Shown: one piece after another, positions 22,626-33,490 of the stretch
How the letters are laid out: each line of letters opens with the position of its first letter
How positions within the stretch are numbered: the first letter of the stretch is position 1
NCBI GenBank assembly: GCA_029582165.1
Contig: CM055870.1
Coordinates: forward strand, 47,200,513-47,264,512
Length of the DNA: 64,000 bases
Source of the DNA: Portulaca oleracea
Lineage: Eukaryota > Streptophyta > Magnoliopsida > Caryophyllales > Portulacaceae
Direction of reading: 5' to 3'
Translations under genes and position numbers: made by a program
Notes under the pieces: generated by a model
What the model was told of the DNA's origin: nothing
What the model saw: only the letters and a program-made list of their open reading frames with translations
Database searches by the model: none

Positions 22626-23790
22626 CAGGACTTTGTGTTGGAGTTTGGGCATTGCCATATGGTTTCGATGTCGGCATTGTTGTTTCTCCTTCGATCTGCA
22701 GTACCTCAAATTTGTTTGAGTTTGTCGTTTTGTTGGGTTGTGTTGCTGGTCTCCATATCAGAGATTTCTTTGGCCTGCTGAACCCTTTTGCATCAGATTT
22801 TTGCTTGGCTTGACTTACCATAGGCTCTGCTTTTTTACTGTTCTCGATTTTCTTCTTGCATTGATGCTCTTCATGTCCTGACTTGTGACAGTATTTGCAC
22901 TGAAGCTTCTTCCTACAATTAGCTTCTTCATGGCCGAACATTTTACAATGTGTACACCGTATCGGTTTCCAGTCATATTGAATGCGTTGCCTCTTTAGTG
23001 TGTCATTGTGGTCCATATAGTCCACATATTCAGGGAATGCTTCTGTGAGTTGCATTTCTATGAGGATTCTCGCATATCCCAACTTGACCCGTTCTTTGGT
23101 TTGTCTATCCGTCTTAATAGAGACCTCGAGGACACTTGCTATTTTGCTTAGGCCTTCATTGCTCCAGTATTTGAAGGGAAGATCAGGCATGGTTACCCAG
23201 ATAGGTAATGAAGCAATCGAGTCAATGTCCATGTCGAGATTTTCGTTCCATTCCCTGACGATGAGAGGCTTGCTATCAAAGAAGTGAAATCCTTGGGTGA
23301 GAGCCTTGTCTTTGTCTTCATTTGACTTAAATCGCACCATGTACATTCCCTTTTTGACGTCTGATATTTGTTCAATATCCAATTGTCGCCAAATTCTACG
23401 AAGAAAGCCATTCATGACTTCATGTGGCGGGTTTGCACCAAGAACACAACAGATGACATAGTTGTTCCAGTACTCAATGGATTCCATCATATCTTCTCTG
23501 TCTAGTTTGGCGCATGTCGTTCCTTCAACTTTGATGGGTTCTACATATTTCAATTGCATCCCGTCATCCTGATTAAATAGAGAAGCAAAAGAGCTCCTCT
23601 TTGGTTCCTTGTGAAAGGATTCTAGGATAAGTTCTTCGGCTGATTTTTCCCCAGTTGCTGTTTGAACGACAGTAATGTGATTCTCATGCTCCTTTTTGTC
23701 TCCATTCCTTGGAGTTCCTTTTGGTTTGTTCGTTTTTACCACCGGAGTAGGATTCCGGCCAGTAGTTTGTGTGTGTCTGGTCATGACCAT
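22588..23790 (-). CDS. LINE copy 1 ORF1 protein (RNA-binding, zinc knuckles)
   Basis: 400 codons, uninterrupted. The N-terminal half is polar. Residues about 90-230 form the DUF4283-type domain found in plant L1 ORF1 proteins (ICCVLGANPPHEVMNGFLRRIW, then MVRFKS and FFDSKPLIVREW). Two adjacent CCHC knuckles follow: CTHCKMFGHEEANC and CKYCHKSGHEEHQC. A basic tail ends the protein. The role, known for the family, is to bind element RNA in a ribonucleoprotein. The 3' end overlaps the likely ORF2 start at 22625 by 38 nt in another frame, suggesting translational re-initiation. Confidence 0.85.
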   Translation of the reverse strand: MVMTRHTQTTGRNPTPVVKTNKPKGTPRNGDKKEHENHITVVQTATGEKSAEELILESFHKEPKRSSFASLFNQDDGMQLKYVEPIKVEGTTCAKLDREDMMESIEYWNNYVICCVLGANPPHEVMNGFLRRIWRQLDIEQISDVKKGMYMVRFKSNEDKDKALTQGFHFFDSKPLIVREWNENLDMDIDSIASLPIWVTMPDLPFKYWSNEGLSKIASVLEVSIKTDRQTKERVKLGYARILIEMQLTEAFPEYVDYMDHNDTLKRQRIQYDWKPIRCTHCKMFGHEEANCRKKLQCKYCHKSGHEEHQCKKKIENSKKAEPMVSQAKQKSDAKGFSRPKKSLIWRPATQPNKTTNSNKFEVLQIEGETTMPTSKPYGNAQTPTQSPDEEHHQLEHQRA

Positions 23791-24644
23791 AATGGATCAT
23801 CCTACTGAATTAATCCCAGCAAGCTACCCTCGGTTGCTCATTCAAATCTGGCTTAGGAATTGGCTCTGTTGTCACCCAGAACTTTTCCCCCAGATTGTTA
23901 GAGCAGGATCCCTGTATAGCAAATCAGGGGTTCGTTCCATTCAAACCCAGAAAATGCCTAGACCAGATTACCAGTTCTATGATTCGGCTTCAATGACCGA
24001 GCCCAGAATTGCAGATCAATAACTTCAATGACACAAGTTGTAGATCAAGAAACAAACAACCCAATCTATAATTTTCTAATCGAGATCACGAGCCCCCTTT
24101 CCAGTCGAGGCAACTCTTTTCTACTCGAGTAAATCAATTCAAGAACTTAGAATTGCAAACCCAACCCCAAATTTCAACTGATTTAACTCGGTTCCAGCAT
24201 CAAGTTCTAAATCCAGAGTAGTAAGCTAAGAAATTCCCAGTTTTCGAGTGATAGCAACAGCAGATCAGCTCTCTCAACTCCAAATCATGCAATCAATTCC
24301 TATCTAACCAGATCGATTTTCACTGACCTGTAGATCGGTATCGATTTGGGTGACGAAATTAATTTGGAGTTCGCCGCCGTATCTGGCGGGTGTAGGCCGG
24401 AGTCGAGCGTCGTGCCCTGAATTCGCCCAATCTGCTATCTCTCTCCCTTCGAATCTCAATCTTCAATCCCGATCTGGAATCATGGAGTAGTTCAATTTGG
24501 ATGGACGATGCCTGAGAGCATATGATTTCCGGTGTCCGGCAGTAGGATCCAGCAGGGGCGCCGGCGGGGATAGACCCGTAGCCCTGTTCCTTCGTTCGCC
24601 GATCGTCTCACCTGCTCTCTCTCTCTCTATTCGAATAGGAAGGT

Positions 24645-24645
<1 letters not shown>

Positions 24646-24696
<51 letters not shown>

Positions 24697-24749
24697 TGCA
24701 CGTGCTTTAATATATATGTCTCTCTCCACCACTCTTTCTCATGCAGCCA

Positions 24750-24812
<63 letters not shown>
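24646..24812. repeat. Two (TA)n tracts
   Basis: TA dinucleotide runs occupy 24646-24694 and 24752-24812, separated by one degenerate minisatellite unit. They mark the 5' junction of LINE copy 1. Confidence 0.9.
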
Positions 24813-24820
<8 letters not shown>

Positions 24821-25103
24821 CCACCACTCTATCTAATTACACTCGTTTTAATCTCTATCTCTACCATTCTCTCGCATGCACCCTTTTTAATATCTCTCTC
24901 TCTCCATTACTCTATCTGACACACACATTTTAATCTCTGTCTCCTTATTGTCAAACATATGAAAGTGTTTTCCACGAAAGTCATTTTCTTGTGTACCAGA
25001 CACGGAAAAATATCAAATGAAATTTTATTTTCTAAGAAAATCATTTTCCAAGGAAATCCATTTTCCTAGAAAACAGTTTTCATTTACGCCAAACACACCC
25101 TTA

Positions 25104-25600
25104 TTGTAAAATTGTTATTGAAAAAACAACCATTGTTATCTTTTTGTTGAAAACTTTTCCAAGTTCCTAAAAGTAGTTAACACTTGTGTGGTGAAAAATT
25201 ATTGACTCCTTTTGCTTTTATTAATTTTATTATTCTTCCTTTGGTATTGTTTCTCCTTATATAAACTATTTGTATAAGCTTACTAAACGTAAGTGACTTT
25301 TTCCATTGATATATTACAACTTTTTTACCAAGTTTGTAAATTGTTATCCATTCATATTTTTATTTTAATATTATCATTAATTGCTCCTATTTTTAATTGT
25401 TCACCTAGTTAGGTAAGTATAATTGCTTTTTGGTTGTATGTTACGCCATTGGATATGTGTTGGTATATAATTGTTACTTTGTGTCTATTATTTTCCTGAT
25501 CAAAGTAGAGGTAATCTTTTTATCAATTGATGTTGATTCATAAAAAGGGGTATTGAAAATGGAGAAGACATGTTGATCTTGTTTATGATTATAAACTGAA
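25104..25600. other. AT-rich non-coding stretch before the Harbinger carcass
   Basis: No gene or clear element end is seen. The first 220 bp weakly resemble 18640-18890. It may be 5' non-coding sequence of the Harbinger element downstream. Confidence 0.4.
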
Positions 25601-25609
25601 GAACCTAAA

Positions 25610-26788
25610 GCCTTATTGGAGAGAAAATTGTGAAAGAATTTGGAGTTCATACTGGTGTTCATCGAATTTCTAGTCAACTAATGAGTAGACTAGAAACATT
25701 GAAGGTCAAAGTAAGGGCTTATGGTGATCTTGTCACCACTAGTAGAGTTGGAGTGAATGAAAAAATTGGGTTGCCTAACTATACTGACGACAAGTGGAAC
25801 CATCCCAACCAAAAGTTTAAGCTGATGGTTGAAGCCCCAGGAATGATTTTATACTCTAACACGCCCCCTCACGCGAATGCCCTTTGGGCTTGAAGCGTGG
25901 ATGCTGCAAAGGCCCCTTTCGCCTTGTGCAAATGAATATAGGGGGTGCTGAGATTCGAACCTGAGACCTCTTGCTCGGGTCTGGGTCTGATACCATGTGG
26001 AACCATTTCAACCAAAAGCTTAAGTTGATGGTTGAAGCCTCAGGAATGGTTTTATACTCAAACACGACAATGGGGAAATCGAAGCGATTAGTGTATATTA
26101 CTATTTTAAACCTTCAGCCATTAATTTTCTTATTACTTATTTTCCACTATAATTAACAATTGTTTCTTTGTTGGCAGAAAAAACACTACTCTGATTCCAT
26201 CCCATATGAGTTGTCGAATGATCTTGATAAGCTGAGGTTCATGTATTGTGGCACCCAAGCAATCGATTCCCTTAGTTTTGCTCCTGGAATGGAAGGTAAT
26301 GAGACGAGTTTGGAGACAGGGAATTGCAATATGACAAATTGATGTTGAAGAAGATATTGCAGATAGTGATGATGATCTTGAAAGGAACGATGGAGATATT
26401 ATAATTGGATTCAACGATAGTCAATCTCACTCTCCAGCACGAACCATGCAAACATCTAGTAAAATGTGAAAGAGCGAAATTCACCCCTCTAAGTCTAAAC
26501 GTCACCAAAGTGAGGTCAAAAGCCCTGATTTGAACTATGAGATTATGAAGACTAAAAACATAATGCAAGCAATTGAGAAACAAATGCCTACTATTTTTGA
26601 AAGAGCTAATGCACTAGTTAAAGGAAGTTTTACTGGATAAAACTCACTCAAATTTACTTGGATTCCAATGTATGGAAGTTACTAGGAAGAAGGATGAGAT
26701 AGATTTTTTCTTAGGACAACCAGACAATGATGTCGCATGGGAGTATTTGTGCGACAGACTAGTGAAATATGGTTACTATGGACTCTAA
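25610..26788 (+). pseudogene. PIF/Harbinger ORF1: MYB/SANT-like DNA-binding protein remnant
   Basis: Residues KIVKEFGVHTGVH match the conserved core of the plant MYB/SANT-like (L10-interacting) domain that forms ORF1 of PIF/Harbinger elements. The C-terminal signature is at 26699-26788: FFLGQPDNDVAWEYLCDRLVKYGYYGL and a TAA stop. Between them the frame is broken by a TRIM insertion (25794-26065), a probable intron (about 26091-26178) and several stops. The neighbouring transposase remnant starts at 27023 on the same strand, as in intact PIF elements. The protein would help the transposase bind element ends. It is not functional as it stands. Confidence 0.7.
25794..26065 (-). mobile_element. 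TRIM (terminal-repeat retrotransposon in miniature) with 69-bp LTRs
   Basis: Two direct repeats of 69 bp (25794-25862 and 25997-26065) flank a 134-bp interior. A perfect 5-bp target duplication, GACAA, lies at 25789-25793 and 26066-26070. On the minus strand the repeat at 26065 is followed by ATGGTATCAGACCCAG (25996 downward), a tRNA-Met primer site. The interior contains no ORF. The total of 272 bp is very small for an LTR element. It interrupts the Harbinger MYB-like ORF. Confidence 0.88.
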
Positions 26789-27375
26789 CCTCTTCATACA
26801 TCATTATGTGTTTAGCTAAGTAGTGGATGGGTCAAAATCTACTTTTTAGTGTGTTTATGTTATTATTATCAGTAGATTGTTTTTTATTGTTGTGATTTTA
26901 TTCTAAGAATTATTCGTTATCATGAAAATTATGTGTATCTCTACCTGGTTATGTTAATGTTGAAACTTTCTTCTATTGTATACTAATCGTGTTTTGATTA
27001 TGTCTTTTTGGTTATGTATAGAATGGATGACAAAGATATTGCTATTTACGTTGCTTTTCATCGTCAAGGAGAACGACCATTATTAAAACGAAAAAGAAAG
27101 GCTATAATTCCAAGGCTAGTTGATGAAAAAGGTGCGCTTTTTAGTTATAGAATAGTAAACTATGAACCCGAAAAATGTAAACAACTATTACGCCTTACTC
27201 TAGATGCTTTTAATTATCTAGTGAAGATCATGGTTGAAAAAAACTTATTGCAGGATGGTCGCAAAATAAATGTCTCCAAATAGTTGGCAATATGTTTGTT
27301 TATATTGGCTAGAGGGGAAAGTTACCGAGAAGCTGAAGAATAGTTCAAGCACAACATCTCAACCATATGCGAGTA

Positions 27376-28260
27376 TGAAGAGGCTCGAGTACCTTACTAT
27401 TCACTCGTTGCCCTTGCTGAGAGGGTTGCAACCATTCGCCCCAACATGGAGGTTCAATTTCCCCTTGATTCCGGGCCTTCCAACATTGTCTCAGCCATCC
27501 TTTGGATGGGTCCCGAGCCCCACTAGAGGCTCGAGATGCATCACCAACCCCGATGGTCTTTTGGACCCTAACGTCATGTCGGGTCGTCTGAAGGTAGTGT
27601 AGTTATTTTGGCTTCGGGGGACGGAAGTGGACCATATTGGAGAAACAAGCCGAGGAAAAGGAGAATATGGGACTGGACTAGGTGCAGGCCGCCCCTTGGA
27701 AGGCGCTGTCATTAGTTGGGCTGGTCGCCTCCTAGCGCAGTCGCGTGCTTCCCTTTTCTTCTCTCGTGAGTCGCTTAGAACAGCAATCGGTCGCGCCTCT
27801 TGATTTCGCAAGCATCCGAAGTCTCTAGAGGAGGTGCGACCTGTGTTTGGAGATTCGCTGGTTGTGCCTATCACTATCAACGCGACCCCCTATTTTCTTT
27901 TCAGCGTTTTTTTTCTTCTGTTGTGCGTACTTGTAATTTTTGTATCTTTCTCTTCCTCTCCAATGTTTATATTCATTCACATTGGGAAGGAAGAGTCATT
28001 ACTACTTGGCCATTAATGAAAGTAAGGGTTTCTCCCCAAATTTTCCTATCTCATATCTTGTTCTTACTTTATGGATTAGTGGTGGTGTTAACAAGTCAAT
28101 TCCTTTATGGATTAGTGGTACAAGTCTTTATCTAATCTTGGTGGTGGAATCCTCTATTACCAAGTTCATATCTTGTGTTCAAGCTCCATTGAAGGTTTCC
28201 GAGTTCAAGGTCTTCTTCCTCCTCAACTCAAGCAAGTCTTTCCCACCATGTCATGCTCCA
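27376..28260 (+). repeat. 5' LTR of gypsy element 2
   Basis: 885 bp, TG...CA, similar to 34590-35415. The U3 part contains repeated GGTCGYGCCT and inverted GAGGYGCRACC motifs (about 27690-27890). The region CTCCAATGTTTATATTCATTCACATTGGG precedes the likely transcription start. Confidence 0.8.
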
Positions 28261-28382
28261 TTTGATATCAGAGCAAAGGTTAGGGCTTTGGCTTGATTTG
28301 TTGTTCTTCAAATTCCAAGTTATGGTTCATACCCATTGTTGAACTTGTTGTCAATTGTGTGAAATTTGGGTACTCCCATCAA

Positions 28383-29987
28383 GCTCGGGCCTGGGGGTAG
28401 GCCCAAGGGGCGACCGCCTAGGGCCCAAGATTTTTTTTAAGATAATTGCATTGGTTATAAGGGCCCCAAGGCCCAGCGAGATTTCCATTACAAGCATGCA
28501 TATGTCACGTTAGTATAATGAAACATATGACCATATGGGCCCGCGACCCACTGTCCCCTCACAACCTCACTAGTCATTGACTCATCATTTGTACCGGTTC
28601 ACGAATTCACACCCTCAATTTACTCTTTGTTTAATCACTGAAATCACAAATTAAATTAACTCTTCGTCTCTTTTGCTTCCACTCTTCCTCGCAATTTACA
28701 ATCGTCCTCCCCCTTAATTGTTACACCCTTCGTCTTCACGAATTGACAGGCAATTCGTTTTCCTATTTAATTCAAAGCCACCAACCATCAACATATGCAA
28801 TGGACAGTTGGCAACGATAATTTTCTCTCAAATTTATAATGCAATTTTCATTTGAAATTAAAACTATCAAGTTAATTACTAATTGCATAACATCAATCTT
28901 GCTAAAATTTCTAGTAGATTATTTGTGAGTTGTGATTTGGGGTGGTGGTCTTGCGGCCATACGAACCATTTGCTTCAAGCGGCCACTGATTTTGCTTATT
29001 ATCATGGTATGTTCATTCAATTTTGTTTGGTTTTGATCAAATTCTCCTAATTTTCCTAATTCATTTGCGTGTGTTTTGCGCTTTTAACGATTTTTCTTTT
29101 GTCGATTTTCTTTTGCCTACTTGTATTTGTTGCAAGAGTGCAAAATGAAGCATCAGTGAAAAAGTTTCTTGATCGTTTTCCACTACCTGTAATCATAAAG
29201 TAAAGTTTTCTGCAATTACAATTTTATCACTCTTTATTGTTGTTTATCTTTGTTAAATGGTAATGTCTATCAGTATCTTGGATTTTGTTGCTTCCGTTTG
29301 CTAGATATTGAGACTTCTTGCTGAATCTTGGGACTGACAGTGCTTATTTTAGTGCCCATTGCCCAAATAAGTTGGAGTAGTTTTGTTGAAGGGTTTTAGA
29401 AGGTTTTTGAGTGCTTGATTTTTAATTCAGCAAAGACAATCTTTCATTTATTTCACTTTAGTTTTTTTATTACCTATTTAGTTAATTTAATATTGTTAAA
29501 TTGGTGACTGCTTTGATGTGTCATTTTGACTAAATTCTTAGGCCCGTTCTTTTCCACGGTTGGTTGGTTGGTTGTGGATCCACACCGCACCATACTTTTC
29601 AAATTTCCATCACAATTCACCATAACATACCATTTCTCTTTCATTAAAACTTAAAAACTTTCATCATAACCCACCTACCACAATTTATTTTTTCCAATTT
29701 CAAATTAAAATTCCTATTCTCTTTCCTAATTTTTAAACTTAAAAATACCAATTTATTTTTTTCCAATTTCAAATTAAAATATACCAACCCACATACCATA
29801 ATTTTCACCACAACCTACCACAATCCTCTATACTTTTCAAAATTTCACCACACTACAACCAATCGCATAAAAGAACGTTGGTTTAGTATCATTGTTTAGT
29901 CTAAGTGTTGATGCATTTTTTAAAAGGGTCCAATGTACAAATTAGTCTAATATGTCACCCTGGGCCCCAAAAATTTCAGGATCGGGC
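28383..29987. mobile_element. hAT-like non-autonomous element inside gypsy element 2
   Basis: The segment starts CTCGGGCCTGGGGGTAGGCCCAAGG and ends GGGCCCCAAAAATTTCAGGATCGGGCC. GGGCC-rich ends of this kind are typical of a common plant hAT-type family. It interrupts the gypsy 5' untranslated region: GTGAAATTTGGGTACTCC on one side continues as CTCATCCC...CTCCAAG on the other. The 8-bp flanks are only partly matching. The interior has no long ORF and holds another MITE at 29540-29873. Confidence 0.55.
29540..29873. mobile_element. MITE with GTTCTTTT termini, copy 1
   Basis: The left end is GGCCCGTTCTTTTCCACGGTTGG and the right end is CCAATCGCATAAAAGAACG, which are inverted repeats. The interior is rich in CACCACAA / TTTTCAAATTTC repeats arranged symmetrically. 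Related ends occur at 36736-36975 and 37147-37276. Confidence 0.6.
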
Positions 29988-30320
29988 CTAATTCTCATCC
30001 CTTGTTAATCTCCAAGTGTGTTGGAGTTGTTGATATTGTTGTGAAATTTGGGAATCCTCATCCCCTGTGACCTCCAAGTATATTGGAGAAGATATATTGT
30101 TGTTGAAATTGTTGTTCTTGTTGATTGTTGAAATTGGGTGGTGAAATTTGGAGTTCTTGTTGGAGTGTTGAGGTGGCCAATGTGTAGTTGTGTTTGAATA
30201 GTGTTGTTGGAAGATAAACCACAAAGAACCCAAACCCACAAACACTAGCTAGCTACAAAAAAAAAACCCTAACTCCATAAAATTTCCCAAACACATTCCA
30301 TCCTTTCCCCTCTTTTCGAT

Positions 30321-31480
30321 ATGAGCGATGAAATTAATCCCAATCGAGAGGAATCAAGCTGTCGCCGAAGTCTCCAAGATGTGGTTACGAAGACCCGAGT
30401 CTCCTCCATTGAGAGGACTCTCGAGACCCTTATGGCTCAAGTAAACAACATCGCCGTCCACCTCCAAGGTTAACTCTGTGACGAATGAAGAAGGTCCCCT
30501 CGTAGCCCTATCTGTCATCCTCCCACCTTTGAGTCGAGTGACGATGATAGAAGCTCCTCTGGACGACATCATGGACGGGAGACGGGTGAAAGACCCTCAC
30601 GGGATGAATTCCATGATGTTAAGATCGAAATTTCGAAATTCAATGGCTCCACCGACCCCGAAGATTATCTTGTGTGGGTCAAATCATGGAGAGGATCTTT
30701 GACACTAAAGAGTATATTCAAAATTGCTAGCTTGAAACTCACCAAGGTCGCATCCCATTGGTTTGAGAATGTTAAGGCACAACAGGCAAAGGAGGGTAGA
30801 ACAAAAATCACCTCTTGGGCGAGGCTAAAGCAATTGATGAATCGATGATTCTTGCCTAGTACCCACAAGCGAGACATTATGAGAAAGCTCTTCGCTCTTA
30901 CGCAAGGGAAGAGAAGTCTGAGTGACTACATCCAGGAGTTTGAACAAATCCTCATCAAGAGTAACCTACAAGAGCCCGAGGAGCAAACTATGATGAGGTT
31001 CTTGAATGGGTTTGACCCCGCCATTGTTGAGAAGATTGAAATCCAACCCTACCACTCCTTGGACGAGCTTTGTAGTTTGGCTCTCAAGGTTGAGAGGCGT
31101 AGGAAGGAGAAGGTCATCACTAAGATTTTGAATAGGCCCTTCTTCCTACCTTCTAGCCGACCTCCTTACCCGAGCACTTTGAAACCAAGTGAAGCTCCCA
31201 AATTCACACATGCCTCTAGGACTGACATGGGGAAGGGGTTCGCTATGCCCTCTCCTACGGAACTTCCCCGGAGGATGGAGGACAAGAAATGCTTCAAGTG
31301 CTAAAGGTATGGTCACTTCCAAGCGAATTGTCCAAACCGGAGAACCTTGACCCTTCAAGAGGCCTAGGAAATTGATGAGGAACTCAAAACGGCACAAGAA
31401 GAACCCGAAGCGCGCAGTCATCGAGGATTGGGTTGAGTCCAATGATGATGATGCCATGCTCGTGCAAGGCAATGCCCTTG
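30321..31480 (+). pseudogene. Gypsy element 2 gag
   Basis: An ATG at 30321 opens MSDEINPNREESS with a short coiled-coil-like stretch. After a stop, the retrotransposon gag core follows in shifting frames. The clearest part is 30852-31304 (FALTQGKRSLSDYIQEFEQI, then FLNGFDPAIVEKI). The zinc knuckle at about 31292-31335 reads CFKC-stop-RYGHFQANC, so a nonsense codon lies inside the CCHC motif itself. The protein would be a capsid/nucleocapsid precursor and is not functional. Confidence 0.85.
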
Positions 31481-31559
31481 TCTTGAGGAGGGTATTACAT
31501 ACTCATGAATCCCCTCTTGACAAGGCTTAACGAGAGATGATTTTCCAATCACGGTGCTT

Positions 31560-32060
31560 CATTGGAGGAAAGGTGTGCGATGTCATCATCGATAGGGGAA
31601 GTTTGTACCAATGTCGCCTCAACTCTCATGGTCGAGAAGCTTGGCCTACCATTGATTCGTCGTCCTAAGCCATACTCCCTCAAATGGCTCAATTATCGAG
31701 GCGGTATCCAAGTTACAAAGCAAGTCCTTGTTAATTTGTCTTTGGGTCTAACTTACGATGATTCTATTATTTGTGATGTGGTCTCGATGAGTGCTTGTCA
31801 TATTCTTTTGGGGCGTCCTTTGCAATTCGACAAGCACACTTTGCATGATGGGTTAAAAAACACCTCCACTTTTGCCCATAGAAACGAGAGGGTCAAGATA
31901 CTTCCTTTAGCTCCACATGAAATATTACCTCCAAAACCCGGGGTAGGAAATGAGAAGCCCAAACACATGAGTGAAACACGGGTAGAGAGAGCCCTAAGTA
32001 AGGGGAAGGTCGTTCTTGCCTTACTCCTCTTAGAGTCAAACAAATGTGAGGAATAGATTC
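31560..32060 (+). pseudogene. Gypsy element 2 aspartic protease region
   Basis: The active-site strand reads VIIDRGS (Gly replaced by Arg after the catalytic Asp). A one-base frameshift then brings the continuation, CTNVASTLMVEKLGLP, in another frame. The later conserved block HILLGRPLQFD is present at about 31800. This is the retropepsin-like domain between gag and RT. Both the missing Gly and the shift would inactivate it. Confidence 0.8.
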
Positions 32061-32099
32061 CTCTACACCCTCTTGTGACTCCCCTCGTCGCCAAGTTCG

Positions 32100-33470
32100 A
32101 CGACATCTTCCTAATGGATTTACCACCGGGCCTCCCTCCCACGCGTGGCATCGAGCACCAATTTGACCTCATCCCCGGGGCCCCTCTTCCCAACAAGTTG
32201 GCCTATAAGTACAACCCGTAAGAGACCAAGGAACTTCAATGACATATGGACGAGCTCATTTATAGGGGCTTTGTCCGGGAGAGCATGCATCCGTGTTCCG
32301 TGCCTGCCCTTTTGGTTTCCAATAAGGATAGAACCTACCAGATATGCGTCGATATTCGAGCTATCAACAAAATCACCATCAAGTACTAGTATCCAACATC
32401 GAGACTCGACGATATGCTCGACGAGTTGCATGGCTCACGTATATTCTCCAAAATCGATGTCCATAGTGGGTACCATCAAATTCGGATGCGAGAAGGCGAT
32501 GAGTGAAAGGCAACCTTCAAAACCAAAGGGGGATTTCGACCTCTCCAACGCCCCTAGTACCTACCTAATGAATGAGGTCTTGAGGCCCTCATGGCAAGTT
32601 TGTGGTTATGTACTTCGGCGACATCCTCGTCTACTCCAAGTGTGAGGGTGATCATCTCTCACACTTGGAGTCCGTCTTCAAGGTCCTTCGGCAGCAAAAG
32701 TTGTTCGGTAAGCTGGAGAAGTGTGAGTTTTGCACACCTCAAGTTACCTTTCTTGGTTACATCGTGTTCGACCGAGGAATCTTGATGGATCCTTTGAAGG
32801 TGGAAGCGACTCGTTCATGGCCCATTCCCTACACTCTTACGGAGGTGAGAAGCTTCCACGACCTAGCTTCTTTTTATCGTCGGTTTATCAAATGGTTTAG
32901 CACCCTCACAACTCCCATCACTAAATGCATGAAAAAGGAAACCTTTGAATGGACCAAGGCGGCGCAAGGTGCGTTTGAGAAGCTTAAGGCCAAGGTTTGT
33001 GAGGCTCTAGTGCTTGCCTTCCCGAACTTCTCACAAGTTTTTGAAGTTGATTGCGATGCTAGCGGAGTGGGCATTGGGGTCGTCCTCATGTAAAATCAAC
33101 GCCCCATTGCCTACTTTGGCAAGAAGCTCAATGGCTTAAGGAAGAATTAATCCACTTACGACAAGGAAATCTATGCCCTTGTACATGTCCTCGACCATTG
33201 GTCCTACTATTTGAGCCCCAATCAATTTGTTCTCCACTTCGATCATGAGGCCCTCAAGTACTTGAATGGCCAACATAAGCTCAACACCCGTCGTGCCAAG
33301 TGGGTCAAATACCTCCAAAGATCCAATTTTGTGGCCAAACATAAGAAGGGGAGCACCGATATGGTGGTCGATGCTCTTTCTCGGAGACACACCCTTCTTT
33401 CGGTTGTGGAAGCTCGGTCCTTGGTTTCCAACATATGTAAGAGTTCTACAAAGAGGATGAGAATTTAAAA
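32100..33470 (+). pseudogene. Gypsy element 2 reverse transcriptase and RNase H
   Basis: The RT part shows [23 protein letters not shown] and [14 protein letters not shown] remains in shifting frames. The catalytic box at about 32608 reads YFGD rather than YxDD. The 32602-33093 frame is open over the RT thumb/connection ([25 protein letters not shown]) into RNase H ([16 protein letters not shown]). The rest of RNase H and the tether follow at 33211-33468 (FDHEALKYLN, KHKKGSTDMVVDALSRR). Multiple stops make it non-functional. Confidence 0.88.
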
Positions 33471-33490
33471 CCTCATCTCAAAGGCGACAA

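Larger units (their letters stand above)
19164..24647 (-). mobile_element. L1-type LINE, copy 1
   Basis: The minus-strand order is 5' UTR (about 24647-23791), ORF1 (23790-22588), ORF2 (22625 down to 19240), a short 3' UTR and a run of ten A (T on plus, 19173-19164). Both ends abut TA-rich sequence of the host Tourist element, so the target duplication cannot be set exactly. ORF1 is open. ORF2 is open through endonuclease and RT, then broken. Overall this is a nearly full-length plant L1. Confidence 0.9.
19028..24945. repeat. Degenerate about 45-bp minisatellite inside the Tourist element (interrupted)
   Basis: Units of the type CTCTCTCCACCACTCTCTCT followed by CATACACCCGTTTTAATAT occur on the left (19028-19163) and right (24700-24945) of the LINE insertion. 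There are about six recognisable units, each ending in TTTTAAT plus a variable AT or CT run. Expansion of the TA tail produced the long (TA)n tracts at 24646-24694 and 24752-24812. Confidence 0.55.
18895..25100. mobile_element. Tourist (PIF/Harbinger) type element, split by a LINE
   Basis: The left end is GGGTGTGTTTGGTTGG, and the right end is the complement (CCAAACACACCC at 25089-25100). TTA flanks both sides (18892-18894 and 25101-25103), the target duplication of PIF/Harbinger elements. Both ends continue with GGAAAATG / TTTTCC-rich inverted sequence. Without the LINE (about 19164-24647) the element would be roughly 0.7 kb. The middle is a degenerate tandem repeat of CTCTCTCC-ACCACTC and ACACYCGTTTTAATAT units. 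No transposase is encoded within it. Confidence 0.75.

Noticed and set aside
24627..24919. Tyr-Ile repeat frames on both strands
   Set aside because: They arise from (TA)n tracts at the LINE junction.
25862..25996. tRNA-like B box (GGTTCGAATC on minus strand, about 25949-25958) suggesting a SINE or tRNA
   Set aside because: The flanking 69-bp direct repeats, GACAA duplication and primer site show that the segment is the interior of a TRIM. No A box or cloverleaf is visible.
30005..30245. Asn/Thr-rich minus-strand frames near 30.1 kb
   Set aside because: They are complements of TTGTTG-rich leader sequence between the gypsy primer site and gag.
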